A stretch of DNA of 64,000 bases, from positions 31,536,195 through 31,600,194 of the forward strand of contig CM038710.1 in the NCBI GenBank assembly GCA_021613375.1, written 5' to 3'. Made by a program: the position numbers and the translations under genes. The stretch comes from Megaleporinus macrocephalus (taxonomy: Eukaryota; Chordata; Actinopteri; Characiformes; Anostomidae). Below are positions 1 through 11,937 of the stretch, one piece after another (position 1 is the stretch's first letter; every line of letters starts with the position of its first letter). The notes under the pieces were generated by a model. That model saw only the letters and a program-made list of their open reading frames with translations. It ran no database searches and was not told the DNA's origin.

Positions 1-52
1 TCTCTCTTACTCTCTCTCTCCACCCACCCCACCCGCTCCTTGGCTTTCTCAC

Positions 53-219
53 CTTGCAGGGCTGAGCAGGGCCTTCATTTCTTCATTCAGGTGTTGACGG
101 ACCATGTGCTTGTTTCCAGGGATACCTAGAGCCGTTGCCATAGAGTCCGTGGTAAAGGCAGGATCCAGCACCATGACGGCACCGTGGACCCCGCTGTTCT
201 GAAGATTGTCAGCAAATTC
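53..219 (-). CDS. kazn: kazrin exon: third SAM domain, C-terminal part
   Basis: Most 3' kazrin exon in the window (gene reads right to left). The acceptor AG is at 221-220 and the donor GT at 52-51. It enters in phase 0 and leaves after two bases of a codon, so at least one more coding exon lies outside the window. It encodes residues 532-586 of the assembled fragment, including EFADNLQNSGVHGAVMVL and MATALGIPGNKHMVRQHL. This is the second half of the third liprin-like SAM domain, strongly matching vertebrate kazrin from memory. Kazrin is a cytoplasmic/junctional and endosomal adaptor reported to bind periplakin, ARVCF-catenin and trafficking factors; the SAM repeats are specific to the long isoform. 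The intron to the previous exon is only 112 bp. Confidence 0.95.
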
Positions 220-331
220 CTGCAAATGCACACATTCGCATCCGAGATGAATATCTTTCCCTCTCCACATCTTCACATGCAAGTACTCATTCCCTCCTTT
301 CGTGTTTCCTCAGTGTGTAGCAGTGACGTAC

Positions 332-433
332 CTTCAGGTCGATATCTCTGAGCCATTTAATAACACGCTGGCAGGTCCACACCAAAGGGTCAGTGCTCTG
401 GCTCTCACAGTCCGCTCGCCTTGCCTGCAGCAG
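332..433 (-). CDS. kazn: kazrin exon: SAM2-SAM3 linker and start of SAM3
   Basis: A 102-bp exon in phase 0 at both ends (34 codons, residues 498-531). It encodes LLQARRADCESQSTDPLVW and then TCQRVIKWLRDIDLK, the linker after SAM2 and the first helices of SAM3. I chose acceptor AG 435-434 because it gives the length and frame expected of kazrin; an in-phase AG nine bases downstream would drop three residues. The donor is AAG|GTACG at 331. Reading continues cleanly from the FDKE end of the SAM2 exon into the EFADNL start of the next exon. Confidence 0.93.
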
Positions 434-659
434 CTTCAGACACATACACAGCTCAATACAGCACGGACAGTATAGCTATTTTACCTGTACTCGTGTGTGT
501 ATTCAGATCTTTGTGGGGACCAAAGTTGACAGAAGTGACGAAGACGTGCATATCCAACATTTTACTGACATTTTATTTATACGGACCACTTAGAATGTTA
601 GTGTAATTTAAGGTACCAGTAACTAATAACTTACTTAGAATTAAACTGTGCTGTTTTTT

Positions 660-886
660 GTTATTATATAGTTTAAAATGTGCCATAAAATATAACACTG
701 TTCTAACTGTATCATAGTTAAATAAGGAGAGCTCTGTACATGGAACCTGATCCTCAAACACTGTTGTCTCTTCCTTCAAATGCAAATCCCGTCTTTGTAA
801 AACAGAGCAGATTATGTGGAAGATCTAACGTTCCAGGCTGTGAATGTAGTTACCAGTAACCAGTCAGCAGGCATGAACGACGTTCT
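660..886. repeat. Left part of the array-hosting interspersed repeat
   Basis: The stretch around 720-790 (GGAGAG, TACATGGAAC, CCTCAAACACTGTT) matches 61015-61065 in the same order. The stretch 816-886 (GTTCCAGGCTGTGAAT, CAGTCAGC, CATGAACGAC) is repeated at 5065-5130 on the far side of the minisatellite. The array therefore sits inside this repeat, between two copies of a segment of about 70 bp. The family could not be named. Confidence 0.7.
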
Positions 887-3800
887 CTTTCTTTCTCTCT
901 CTCGTTTTTCAGACTCTATTTCTCTGTTTTACCCAACTCTTTCTTTCTCTCTCTCTTTTCTCACTCTATTTCTGTTTTCCCCAACTCTTACTATCTCTCT
1001 CTCTTTTCTCAGACTCTATTTCTGTTTTCCCCAACTCTTACTATCTCTCTCTCTTTTCTCAGACTCTATTTCTCTGTTTTACCCAACTCTTACTATCTCT
1101 CTCTCTTTTCTCACTCTATTTCTGTTTTACCCAACTCTTACTATCGCTCTCTCTTTTCTCACTCTATTTCTGTTTTACCCAACTCTTACTATCTCTCTCT
1201 CTTTTCTCACTCTATTTCTGTTTTACCCAACTCTTACTATCTCTCTCTCTTTTCTCAGACTCTAGTTCTCTGATCTACCCAACTCTTACTATCTCTCTCT
1301 CTTTTCTCAGACTCTATTTCTCTGTTTTACCCAACTCTTTCTTTCTCTCTCTCTTTTCTCACTCTATTTCTGTTTTCCCCAACTCTTACTATCTCTCTCT
1401 CTTTTCTTACTCTATTTCTCTGTTTTACCCAACTCTTACTATCGCTCTCTCTTTTCTCACTCTATTTCTGTTTTACCCAACTCTCACTATCTCTCTCTCT
1501 TTTCTCAGACTCTAGTTCTCTGATCTACCCAACTCTTACTATCTCTCTCTCTTTTCTCAGACTCTATTTCTCTGTTTTACCCAACCCTTTCTTTCTCTCT
1601 CTCTTTTCTCACTCTATTTCTGTTTTCCCCAACTCTTACTATCTCTCTCTCTTTTCTTACTCTATTTCTCTGTTTTACCCAACTCTTACTATCGCTCTCT
1701 CTTTTCTCACTCTATTTCTGTTTTACCCAACTCTCACTATCTCTCTCTCTTTTCTCAGACTCTATTTCTCTGATCTACCCAACTCTTACTATCTCTCTCT
1801 CTTTTCTCAGACTCTATTTCTCTGTTTACCCAACTCTTACTATCTCTCTCTCGTTTTTCAGACTCTATTTCTCTGTTTTACCCAACTCTTTCTTTCTCTC
1901 TCTCTTTTCTCACTCTATTTCTGTTTTCCCCCAACTCTTACTATCTCTCTCTCTCTTTTCTCAGACTCTATTTCTCTGTTTTACCCAACTCTTACTATCT
2001 CTCTCTCTTTTCTCACTCTATTTCTGTTTTACCCAACTCTCACTATCTCTCTCTCTTTTCTCAGACTCTATTTCTGTTTTACCCAACTCTTTCTTTCTCT
2101 CTCTCTTTTCTTACTCTATTTCTCTGTTTTACCCAACTCTTACTATCTCTCTCTCGTTTTTCAGACTCTATTTCTCTGTTTTACCCAACTCTTTCTTTCT
2201 CTCTCTCTTTTCTCACTCTATTTCTGTTTTCCCCAACTCTTACTATCTCTCTCTCTCTTTTCTCAGACTCTATTTCTCTGTTTTACCCAACTCTTACTAT
2301 CTCTCTCTCTTTTCTCACTCTATTTCTGTTTTACCCAACTCTCACTATCTCTCTCTCTTTTCTCAGACTCTATTTCTGTTTTACCCAACTCTTTCTTTCT
2401 CTCTCTCTTTTCTTACTCTATTTCTCTGTTTTACCCAACTCTCACTATCTCTCTCTCTTTTCTCAGACTCTATTTCTCTGATCTACCCAACTCTTACTAT
2501 CTCTCTCTCTTTTCTCAGACTCTATTTCTCTGATCTACCCAACTCTTACTATCTCTCTCTCTTTTCTCAGACTCTATTTCTGTTTTACCCAACTCTTTCT
2601 TTCTCTCTCTCTTTTCTTACTCTATTTCTCTGTTCTACCCAACTCTTACTATCTCTCTCTCTTTTCTTACTCTATTTCTCTGTTCTACCCAACTCTTACT
2701 ATCTCTCTCTCGTTTTTCAGACTCTATTTCTCTGATCTACCCAACTCTTACTATCTCTCTCTCTTTTCTCAGACTCTATTTCTGTTTTACCCAACTCTTT
2801 CTTTCTCTCTCTCTTTTCTTACTCTATTTCTCTGTTTTACCCAACTCTTACTATCGCTCTCTTTTTTCTCAGACTCTATTTCTCTGTTTTACCCAACTCT
2901 TACTATCGCTCTCTCTTTTCTCAGACTCTATTTCTCTGTTTTACCCAACTCTTACTATCTCTCTCTCTTTTCTCTGACTCTATTTCTCTGATCTACCCAA
3001 CTCTTACTATCTCTCTCTCTTTTCTCTGACTCTATTTCTCTGTTTTACCCAACTCTTACTATCTCTCTCTCTTTTCTCAGACTCTATTTCTCTGATCTAC
3101 CCAACTCTTACTATCTCTCTCTCTTTTCTCAGACTCTATTTCTCTGATCTACCCAACTCTTACTATCTCTCTCTCTTTTCTCAGACTCTATTTCTCTGTT
3201 TTACCCAACTCTTACTATCTCTCTCTCTTTTCTCAGACTCTATTTCTCTGATCTACCCAACTCTTACTATCTCTCTCTCTTTTCTCAGACTCTATTTCTC
3301 TGTTTTACCCAACTCTTACTATCTCTCTCTTTTCTCAGACTCTATTTCTCTGTTTTACCCAACTCTTACTATCTCTCTCTCTTTTCTCAGACTCTATTTC
3401 TCTGTTTTACCCAACTCTTACTATCGCTCTCTCTTTTCTCAGACTCTATTTCTCTGATTTACCCAACTCTTACTATCTCTCTCTCTTTTCTCAGACTCTA
3501 TTTCTCTGTTTTACCCAACTCTTACTATCTCTCTCTCTTTTCTCAGACTCTATTTCTCTGTTTTACCCAACTCTTACTATCGCTCTCTCTTTTCTCAGAC
3601 TCTATTTCTCTGTTTTACCCAACTCTTACTATGGCTCTCTCTTTTCTCAGACTCTATTTCTCTGATTTACCCAACTCTTACTATCTCTCTCTCTTTTCTC
3701 AGACTCTATTTCTCTGATCTACCCAACTCTTACTATCTCTCTCTCTTTTCTCAGACTCTATTTCTCTGTTTTACCCAACTCTTACTATCTCTCTCTTTTC

Positions 3801-5054
3801 TCAGACTCTATTTCTCTGTTTTACCCAACTCTTACTATCTCTCTCTCTTTTCTCAGACTCTATTTCTCTGTTTTACCCAACTCTTACTATCGCTCTCTCT
3901 TTTCTCAGACTCTATTTCTCTGATTTACCTAACTCTTACTATCGCTCTCTCTTTTCTCAGACTCTATTTCTCTGTTTTACCCAACTCTTACTATCTCTCT
4001 CTCTTTTCTCAGACTCTATTTCTCTGTTTTACCCAACTCTTACTATCGCTCTCTTTTCTCAGACTCTATTTCTTTGATTTACCCAACTCTTACTATCGCT
4101 CTCTTTTCTCAGACTCTATTTCTCTGTTTTACCCAACTCTTACTATCGCTCTCTCTTTTCTCAGACTCTATTTCTCTGTTTTACCCAACTCTTACTATCG
4201 CTCTCTCTTTTCTCAGACTCTATTTCTCTGATTTACCCAACTCTTACTATCTCTCTCTCTTTTCTCAGACTCTATTTCTCTGTTTTACCCAACTCTTACT
4301 ATCTCTCTCTCTTTTCTCAGACTCTATTTCTCTGTTTTACCCAACGCTTACTATCTCTCTCTCTTTTCTCAGACTCTATTTCTCTGTTTTACCCAACTCT
4401 TACTATCTCTCTCTCTTTTCTCAGACTCTATTTCTCTGTTTTACCCAACTCTTACTATCGCTCTCTTTTCTCAGACTCTATTTCTTTGATTTACCCAACT
4501 CTTACTATCTCTCTCTCTTTTCTCAGACTCTATTTCTCTGTTTAGCATCCCTCTCCCTATCTCTCTTTCTCTTTTCTCAGACTCTATTTATATGGCCCCC
4601 ACTATCTCTCTCTTTCTCTTTTCTCAGACTCTATTTCTCTGTTCCCATCCCTCTCTCACTCACTATCTCTCTCTTATTTCACTCTATTTCTCTGTTTCTC
4701 TCTTTTATCTCTTTTTCTCTTTTCTCAGACTCTTTTTATCTGACCCCCCACTTTCTCTCTCTCTTTTTTCTTAGACTCTATTTATCTGTTTATCCCCCCT
4801 CTTACTATCTCTCTCTACTCTCTTAGACTCTGTTTCTCTGCCCCCACTGTCTCTCTCTCTTTTCTTAGACTCTATTTCTCTGCTCCCAATATCTCTCTCT
4901 TTTCTTAGATTATATCTGTTTTTACCCCTTCTTACTATCTCTCTCTTTCTTTTCTTAGACTCTATTTCTCTGCCCTCTCACTGTATCTCGCTCTTTTCTA
5001 AGACTCTTATTTCTCTGCCCCCAATGTCTCTCTCTCTTCTCTTAGACTCTTTTT
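887..5054. repeat. 52-bp polypyrimidine minisatellite (~80 units)
   Basis: Tandem array with a basic unit of 52 bp, e.g. successive CAGACTCTATTTCTCTG starts at 3182, 3234 and 3286. Units carry a TACCCAACTCTTACTATC block followed by a (CT)n/TTTT run. Some units are shorter by 2-5 bp (loss of CAGA or of one CT). Variants in blocks (TTTACCC versus ATCTACCC; TACTATC versus TTTCTTTC) suggest repeated local block duplication. The top strand is nearly all pyrimidine apart from scattered A and G. Units decay to the right of 4540, where the spacer becomes variable. Confidence 0.95.
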
Positions 5055-5760
5055 CTAAATCTTATGTTCCAGGTTGTGAATTCAGTTTCTTTGTAAGTAA
5101 CTGAACAGTCAGCGGACATGAACGACATTCATCTTTAAGCGAGACTGAAATTGGCTTCTTATTTGCAGCTTCTTTTCTACTTTCATTTGCTGTATGTTGG
5201 TGTAAACAGCTTGGATAGATACTATTTGCTACGTTAGCACAGCATGTATGTTTGTTTGTTTTTACATATTTCATTTGTCAGCATGGCTATGTCTCACTGT
5301 AAACCAGCCTATCAGAGCAGAGCTCGTCAAATTATTAATAAACTAAAAAATAAAAAGGGAAAACAGCTCGTTTCATTCATGAGCCAAGTCACCTATTCAG
5401 CCTATAACAGTTTAGCCCCGCCTATTCTGGCTGAATGTACAAGCAGTTTTATGGGGTTGAAATAGAGCAGCCAATCATAACAAAGGTCATTTACATGCCC
5501 AGTTGTGAGTGTGTAAAACCACATCTGAGCATTTCTCGCCCTGACCAAAGTCACATTCCTTCTATTCAGACGAGAACGATCTAGAATGCTGAATACATGT
5601 ATTCTACTTTTATGCTTAATTCATGGAAATTACCTTTGTTCTGATTGGCTGCTCTGTTCAGGTTGAGGCACTCTGTATAAGTTCAGCATGATTGGGTGGG
5701 GCTAAACTGCAGTAGGCTGAATAGGTGGATTATATATAAACTGCTCTTTGCGACATCACA
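5055..5760. repeat. Right part of the array-hosting interspersed repeat
   Basis: Begins with a second copy of the pre-array segment (5065-5130). It continues with blocks shared with 61290-61870: a GAAATTGGCTTC-like block, CAGAGCAGAGCTC, and TTCTGATTGGCTG near 5639. Two inverted CCAATCA/TGATTGG motifs suggest internal palindromic structure. No intact coding frame is seen. Confidence 0.65.
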
Positions 5761-6039
5761 GTGACAGTGAACTACATGGGCCCTTTAACCCCAAAAATGT
5801 AGATACTATACGGCATAATGAAATGTGGAGTCGGGATATTGTAGTGTGGGTTCCTGAGCTGTGTACAGAATGTCCCCAGGTTTATGGTAAAGGCTGTGGG
5901 GACATTTGGCTGGTTCCAGTTAGGACTAAATACTTTTATGCAGATTTTAAATTATATTTTCTTTTGGCTGGGTAAGGTCTTGCACAGGCACATTTAACTA
6001 TGGCAATGCTGCATCCCCCACACAGCCAGAAATACAAAG

Positions 6040-6073
6040 TTTGTGTATGTGTATGTGTGTGTGTGTGTGTGCG
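6040..6073. repeat. (TG)n microsatellite beside a kazrin 5' splice site
   Basis: Imperfect (TG)n on the + strand, i.e. (CA)n in kazrin RNA. It starts about 10 nt after the donor of the SAM2 exon. Confidence 0.95.
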
Positions 6074-6082
6074 TTTGTGTAC

Positions 6083-6314
6083 CTCTTTGTCGAAGTGGAG
6101 GATGTGCAGTAGTTGTATTCCCAGCAGCAGGCTGCTCAGATGGGCTTTCTTGGACACATGCAGATGCTTTTCCAGGTCACTGCGAGTGAGCGTGCTCAGT
6201 AGGCGTCCATCCACCAGGTGGGTGTGGAAGAACTGGGAGTACTGTGGCAGCCCTACATCATTTAGCCACGCCTGTGCAACCCAGTGGTGGTCCAGATCTG
6301 CTGCTTTTGATAGC
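6083..6314 (-). CDS. kazn: kazrin exon: second SAM domain
   Basis: A 232-bp exon with acceptor CTGTCAG|G and donor GAG|GTACAC. It starts with the third base of a split Gly codon and ends in phase 0. It encodes residues 420-497: LSKAADLDHHWVAQAWLNDV, GLPQYSQFFHTHLVDGRLL, TLTRSDLEKHLHVSKK and LLLGIQLLHILHFDKE. This is a complete liprin-type SAM fold in one exon, with the Trp-Leu and Leu-Val-Asp-Gly-Arg motifs typical of liprin/kazrin SAM2. SAM domains mediate protein-protein oligomerisation. It is joined to the SAM1 exon upstream and the SAM2-SAM3 linker exon downstream without a frame break. Confidence 0.96.
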
Positions 6315-8245
6315 CTGACAGCAGACACGCACAAAAACGTTCTGTTTATCTGTTTTTAACAGGTTATTACACACAGTTTGTATGCTGTATCTTTTGGGCG
6401 AGTGTGTTGTTTTTGTTGTAGATTATTTATTATCTTTTTCTCTCAAGCTATGGCATGACAGACGTAGGTCAATTACAAAAAGTCACTAGCATTAAAGCAA
6501 CAGTATGTGACAATTTGTGTTTTTGCTTATGGGGCCCCTGCAGTCATGGAGTGTATTTCACTTTAACACCACTGTCGTAAATTCAAATCAGACTTTAAGC
6601 CTCACTTGTCACACCAAATTCTGACTTCTTTACAGAATCCAACTCCCCTGGCATATGAGTGCTATGAGTAGGGTGACCACCTCCAGAAAGACAAAATGTG
6701 GGACAAGTAGCAAGTTTAAGTGGGACAATGTGGGACAGACGTAACAATTTTAAGCTTAAAATATAATTTCTATCTAATTTACCAAGAAACATTTATTTTT
6801 ACTTTTTAACCCCACTGACCAAAAGATTAGGACCCAAAAGATAGCATTAGATCTTTTTAATTTTTTTTAAAATTTTTCATTATTTATTATTATTAATTAT
6901 ATAATATAATATATAATATATAATATATTATATAATTATTCATATAATATAATGTATAATAATATAATAATATTAATATAATATTATTTATTATTTATTT
7001 TTTATTATTACTATCAAATTAGTTAACTGTCCAAAGGACCAACTAAAGGTATGTTCTCAGTTTTGATCAAATTCAACTTTGATCAAAAAATATTAGGCCT
7101 AGCCTAATTTCAGTGCAAATAGGGTAAACCAAAATCATTTTCTTTGCCATCTCAGAGTCTGGAAAAATGGGGTAATTTGGGGGTAAAACGGGGGATAATT
7201 TGTTATTGCAGTCGGTAGAGCGATATGAATGAATATGTTGTACTGTATGATAAATGCTCATCACTTCTGCTGCAGAGATTTTATCCAGCTGGGGGTCTTT
7301 TGGTTTAATTAGAAACGATTTGCATGTATGTTGCGGTCCATTCGCTACTGAAACGGCATCCTAACCTGACGGAACAGCGTGCTTTCAAATTTGAGATTGT
7401 TGACAATGTTGAGGAGGCGTTTGTGTACGTGTGAATAGCTTGATTGACATAAGAAGTAAAGAGCAAGCCTACCCACAGACATGTCCGTGTTCTGTTTTCA
7501 GTTAGGTAGAGGCGAATTAAAAAGTGGGACAGAATGCTCGATTTGCGTGACTCAGGACAAGGCCTAAAATTGCTGTACATTGCAACGTAAAGCAGGACAG
7601 ATGGTCACCCTAGCTATGAGGTACACTGCTGTTCCAGTTATTGACCCATAGAAACTAGCAAAATTGCAACTGTAATCTGAATACATGCGAAGGGGAGTCG
7701 GATTCTGCCAGGGAGTCTGAATTTGTCCCAATAGCCGTTAGTGTGTCATGCGCCTTTTGCTACTTTTAGCTCTGGCCAATGATTAAATGCAATCCAAGGT
7801 TTACTCCAGTCTCTTGTCTCGCTTTTCGTCTCCCTTGCTTCCTCTGATGTCATCTTCAGTCTCTTAGACTTTCAAAAGACTGTTTCTTCACAGCCCCTCC
7901 CATGGTTCCAATGTTGGGAATAAAGAATTAGCATCTTCTTATAGACCCATTGTTGTTGGTGTGTGACGTGGTGCCATAAAGCATACACAGTTCCCGCAAT
8001 AGGTCTAGTGCACAGCAGGCACTCAAGGACTTTGAGTGGCAATAACAGTCAGCCATTGTCCCAGACAGTCATTAGCAGTCAGTTTATTATTACAATGATT
8101 TCGAAGCTGTTATTTTAGAATTCAATAGTTACATAATATTTTTTAAAAATATGCAAGTAAACCATATATTTGAATACAGTAATACAGTGAAATGAGCTTG
8201 AACTTGACTATGTTTTGTTTGTTTGTTTATGTGTATGCATCTCAC
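6315..8245 (-). other. kazrin intron SAM1-SAM2
   Basis: Half of this intron is the hAT-type element at 6669-7612; the rest is unique AT-rich sequence. The stretch 6840-7015 is a very AT-rich low-complexity tract (TAT/TAA runs) within the element. No exon-like segment with kazrin similarity was seen. Confidence 0.75.
6669..7612. mobile_element. Non-autonomous hAT-type transposon, exact 8-bp TSD
   Basis: Starts TAGGGTGACCACC and ends ATGGTCACCCTA, forming terminal inverted repeats. It is flanked by identical 8-bp direct repeats GCTATGAG at 6661-6668 and 7613-7620. An 8-bp duplication plus TAGGGTG termini is characteristic of the hAT superfamily. The element is 944 bp with no transposase frame, so it is non-autonomous. 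It carries the AT-rich tract at 6840-7015. Confidence 0.9.
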
Positions 8246-8364
8246 CCATGTCCTGACTCCGCCTGTCTGTAGTCCTCAATGGCCAGGCGCAGTTTCCTGC
8301 GATGCATGGAGTTACTGATACCCAATCCGCTCACAAGATCAGCATCAGTTAGGGCTAACATCAC
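8246..8364 (-). CDS. kazn: kazrin exon: first SAM domain, C-terminal half
   Basis: A 119-bp exon with acceptor TTAG|GTG and donor CATGG|GTGAG. It enters in phase 0 and leaves after two bases. It encodes residues 381-419: VMLALTDADLVSGLGISN then SMHRRKLRLAIEDYRQAESG. This is the second half of SAM1 (the helix 3-5 region with the LH/MHRRKLRLAIEDYR signature of kazrin). It joins the VKSGK end of the preceding exon and the LSKAADLD start of the next. Confidence 0.95.
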
Positions 8365-9669
8365 CTAACACAAGCACACACGCATACACACAATGATAAG
8401 CATATGCATATGCTAATAGTCACAAGTACAAAGACAGCTAGTGGGTGAGCCATTTTAAACTGAATTCATTATGTTGTGAAAATCAGTAGTTTTATAGGAA
8501 AGTGTTCAGACTAACTAGAACCATTTCTTGCAAGCAGTTGCTTAGGGTCCCTAAAGTAAATGGGGTCTTGTGAATAATGGACTTTGGTAAGCATTACCTC
8601 TTATTTAAGTGGTCTGAAGAAATGGGTCTGAAACTTATCCAGAATTGCTTAACATGTTATGGTGAACGGTCTCTGAAATCATGGCCGCTCAAACAAAGAC
8701 AAGCAACGCTGGCAATAATGGACATCAGCCACAATCGAGAGTTCAACAAGTGAAAGCATATCTATTAGCAGATCCTAACATAACCTGAGTGATGGAGAAC
8801 CAGTGCAGGGTCTTCTTCGTTTAATGTTTCTTCACATTTACAACTGAAGAGCTCCATTCTAAAAAATGCTGTATATACATTCGGAACAGTTTTGGATGGA
8901 AAGAATTGCTGTATAATAGAAAACACCTTTTTACTTCTCTAATAAAGTTGGCATTAATTATAATAAAACATTTTTACTTTATAGATATGCATACATATTG
9001 TCGCTGTCCAATAAAAAACATGTAACTTTTTTTTGTCAATTTTGAGTTTTCTACATTATTTGAACTCGCCAATGGTCGTTTACATTGTGTGAAAATGTAA
9101 TGATGAATAGACCAATAGAAGTGCTCCATAATAGCTGGTTCCATTGACTTACATTAAAAGTAAAGTAAGTTTTTGGTCCCTCTTGTAAAGTTGCAATTTT
9201 GGAGATCATTGGACAGCGACGATTATAAGATATATAATGAAAAAAGCCTTTAGTGATTTATGATGTGAATTGGGACAAAGCCCTTCCGTTATGTTCGCAG
9301 AATGTTAAAGTATGCCTTCAACCCACAACGTTTGTAGTCACCTATCGATTGTGCTGAATGTGATGAACCCATAATGAAATGATTTACCATCATCATTAGA
9401 TCTGATGAATGACCTGTATGACTGCACATGAGACCATTTTACAGAAGCAAGTCCACCATAAGGTACAAATTGAATTGAAATTGAATTCAGTACTGAAGCT
9501 TTTCTTGATACAAAGGGTGGCCTGCTCGTTCTTACATACTTAATATTAGCATATGTGCAGGTTTTTTGATATGTCCACCATTGCATATGCACGGGTTATA
9601 TTATGCCATAACGTATGCCCTGAGTATAGACTTATAACAGTAGATTTTACGTTCTTTATGTTCTCTGAC
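8365..9669 (-). other. kazrin intron within SAM1
   Basis: Contains a CA-rich stretch at 8372-8391 next to the acceptor and one copy of the 230-bp MITE at 8996-9225. The remainder looks like unique intronic sequence. Confidence 0.7.
8996..9225. mobile_element. 230-bp MITE, copy A
   Basis: Terminal inverted repeats read TATTGTCGCTGTCCAAT on the left and ATTGGACAGCGACGATTA on the right. The interior is shared with copies at 21582-21826 (opposite orientation), 25045-25276 (same) and a worn copy near 43930-44073. Shared interior words include TTTTGAGTTTTCTACATT, CCATTGACTTACATT and GTAAAGTTGCAATTTT. No coding capacity. Confidence 0.88.
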
Positions 9670-9875
9670 CTTGCCGCTCTTCACGTTGTCTGCACAGGCC
9701 CGGATGTACATGGGCATAGCCATGATGACCTCAAGCCAGGCCTGCACAGTGCCCGCTCGCCACCGGGACATGGGTACCGTCCGTGCCAGCTCCACCTGCT
9801 GCAGTCTGTCCAGCTGCTCCTCACAATCCGACAGGCTCACACTCAGACGGGCGGGGCTCGAGAGACTGTCTGAGT
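9670..9875 (-). CDS. kazn: kazrin exon: linker and start of first SAM domain
   Basis: A 206-bp exon. The acceptor CCAG|AC completes a split Asp codon and the donor is AAG|GTCAG in phase 0. It encodes residues 312-380: SDSLSSPARLSVSLSDCEEQ, LDRLQQVELARTVPMSRW, RAGTVQAWLEVIMAMPMY and IRACADNVKSGK. The last 28 residues start SAM1. This exon is the first one unique to the long isoform: it is used only when the 5' splice site at 16501 is chosen instead of reading through to the stop at 16455. Confidence 0.95.
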
Positions 9876-11937
9876 CTGGAGTGGTGGACGTAGGGAGAAA
9901 AGGCAGGGCTGTTTGCAAAAGACCTTTAGTACGTAACTCTGATCTGAAGCATATACAGTACTACTACTTATATTTACTGGGCCGAGTTTAATGCCCAAGT
10001 TACTGGAGAGGCTGATAGAAGCGTGTAGAAGAATTATTTCATTATTGCAAGTGATGGACCACTGCTATGCTAAAGACCACATAGTCAATTAAACACATCA
10101 TCAATCCAGAAGGAAGGAGATCATCACCAGTAAGTGCTAGTATCACTTTCATCCACATGCGTACAGTTAATGGATAAGATATTTAAAGGGTGCATACACT
10201 ACATTCATCCTGGTTATCTTTATTTATTTTTTTAATTTATCTATGTACTAACTTTTTTTTTGTGTAGGATTATGCTCACTCAGAATTTCTTTTTATGTGA
10301 CAATCTTTTTATCCCATATAAATATATAAGCTGTCCAATTCTAAATGCCTGAAACACACCTTATAACTTCACTGTGGATAGAGGGAATAGTATATTTATC
10401 TTGGTAAGACCTGGTAATTCATGTTTTTGTCCTCTGGGAGGGACATAAGTCTCCAAAAGATGTGTTGGGGTGTGTCATTCACAACAGAAGTTCTACCTTT
10501 TTAACAACGGCTGCCTCTCAGTAACCACATTTTAAGGGAGCAAGAGAGGTAAGCTGTCAAATTATATGCATTTGTTATGTTTCTAAAGCCTAGAATTGAT
10601 CTATTTTAGGTATAAAACTGTTGTAGCTAGTTCTCAAAGCATTTTTATTAATATGCACAAATGTTTAACCACTTAACAGCATACTTTTTTTTGATGTCCT
10701 TCATAGTGGACACTGGGACTTACTAAATCTGGTTATATATTAATAGTGTCACAGGTGACAGGAATTTGACTGAGGCAGAGAAAATTTTGCAACATGTAAG
10801 CTCTGTAAACATGTAAATATTTAAAAGAATTACTAATTTATTTTTAATTTATTACTAATTTAATTTATTACTAATTTATTAGAAAATGTTATATAATTGT
10901 ACATTTAAAAATAGAACATTAAAATGAAATAGACCATAAGAGAAGTTGGGTACCACCTGTGCAAACTGTGAAACTTTGGCTCCAGTTTTAGCTAGTGTTC
11001 CTAAAAACTGTTTAAACCTAAAAAAAATAATATTTTAATCAAATTAACGGTAACCTTTGGAATATGTTATTATTTGTTCCTGTTTATGCTGTTTATGCTG
11101 TTTATAATTTATTTATTCATCTTCTATGATGGTATATTTTAAAGCCTCAATGATGTTTAGACACTAAATCAAATTATTTTATATGAAATAGCCACACATG
11201 TTTGATTTTCCATGACATGGACTCTAACATATCAAAAATTCCACCAACGTGTCTTAAAGAATATTCTGCTCAGTAGTTTACCTACAAAAGCAAAACACAC
11301 TGAATAGCTTTGTTTACATCTCAATAACTCAATTATGAAGACATTTAGAAAAATCAATGAGTTTCCATTTTAACACTACGACAAATGCTGCAGCCCAGAT
11401 TCTGAGGGTGAACCTGCCTGACACTACCAGCAGATGGCAGCATAGATTTATCATTAAGTACCTTCTGGTCCCTCGGTTCTCTCTAAAAGCTGGCCTGACA
11501 GTATCACACTGAGGCACCTCACCAAGGATAATGTGACATGAGCTCACAGAGGGATTTAATATGACTTTAAATGCTTTTAAGTTCTTCCTCAGCTCCCTTT
11601 CTCATCTTCTAGAAGGAATTCTAGACGTCATTGCACGGGCATTAGATACTATCCCAGCAGTCATAGAGGTTGTGCGCTAACTCAAACCTTAGGCAGACGT
11701 TTTGGTTTAAATTGATTCAGTATAGGCAGTTTATATGTGACACATTTCACAGCCCCCAACCGCCCCCTCTAAAAAAAGACAAAAACAAACAAATCAAATC
11801 TCGCAAATAAAATACAAATTCATTATTTTAGTGGGGAGGTAGGGATGGGGGGGGCATTAGAGAAGTTTGGAGGGAGGACCATGTCTATAGCCACTCTTTC
11901 TTCTATATCAGGGGTGTCCAAAGTCTTTCCTCTATAT

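Larger units (their letters stand above)
434..6082 (-). other. kazrin intron SAM2-SAM3, array-filled
   Basis: This 5.65-kb intron is mostly a 52-bp pyrimidine minisatellite (about 887-5054). Flanking it at about 660-886 and 5055-5760 are parts of an old interspersed repeat that recurs near 61-64 kb. I see no additional exon: short open frames inside the array follow the repeat unit, and the flanks lack a kazrin-like peptide. Confidence 0.8.

Noticed and set aside
4074..4826. A 250-codon Leu/Ser/Phe-rich frame
   Set aside because: Translation of the pyrimidine minisatellite; composition and periodicity follow the 52-bp unit.
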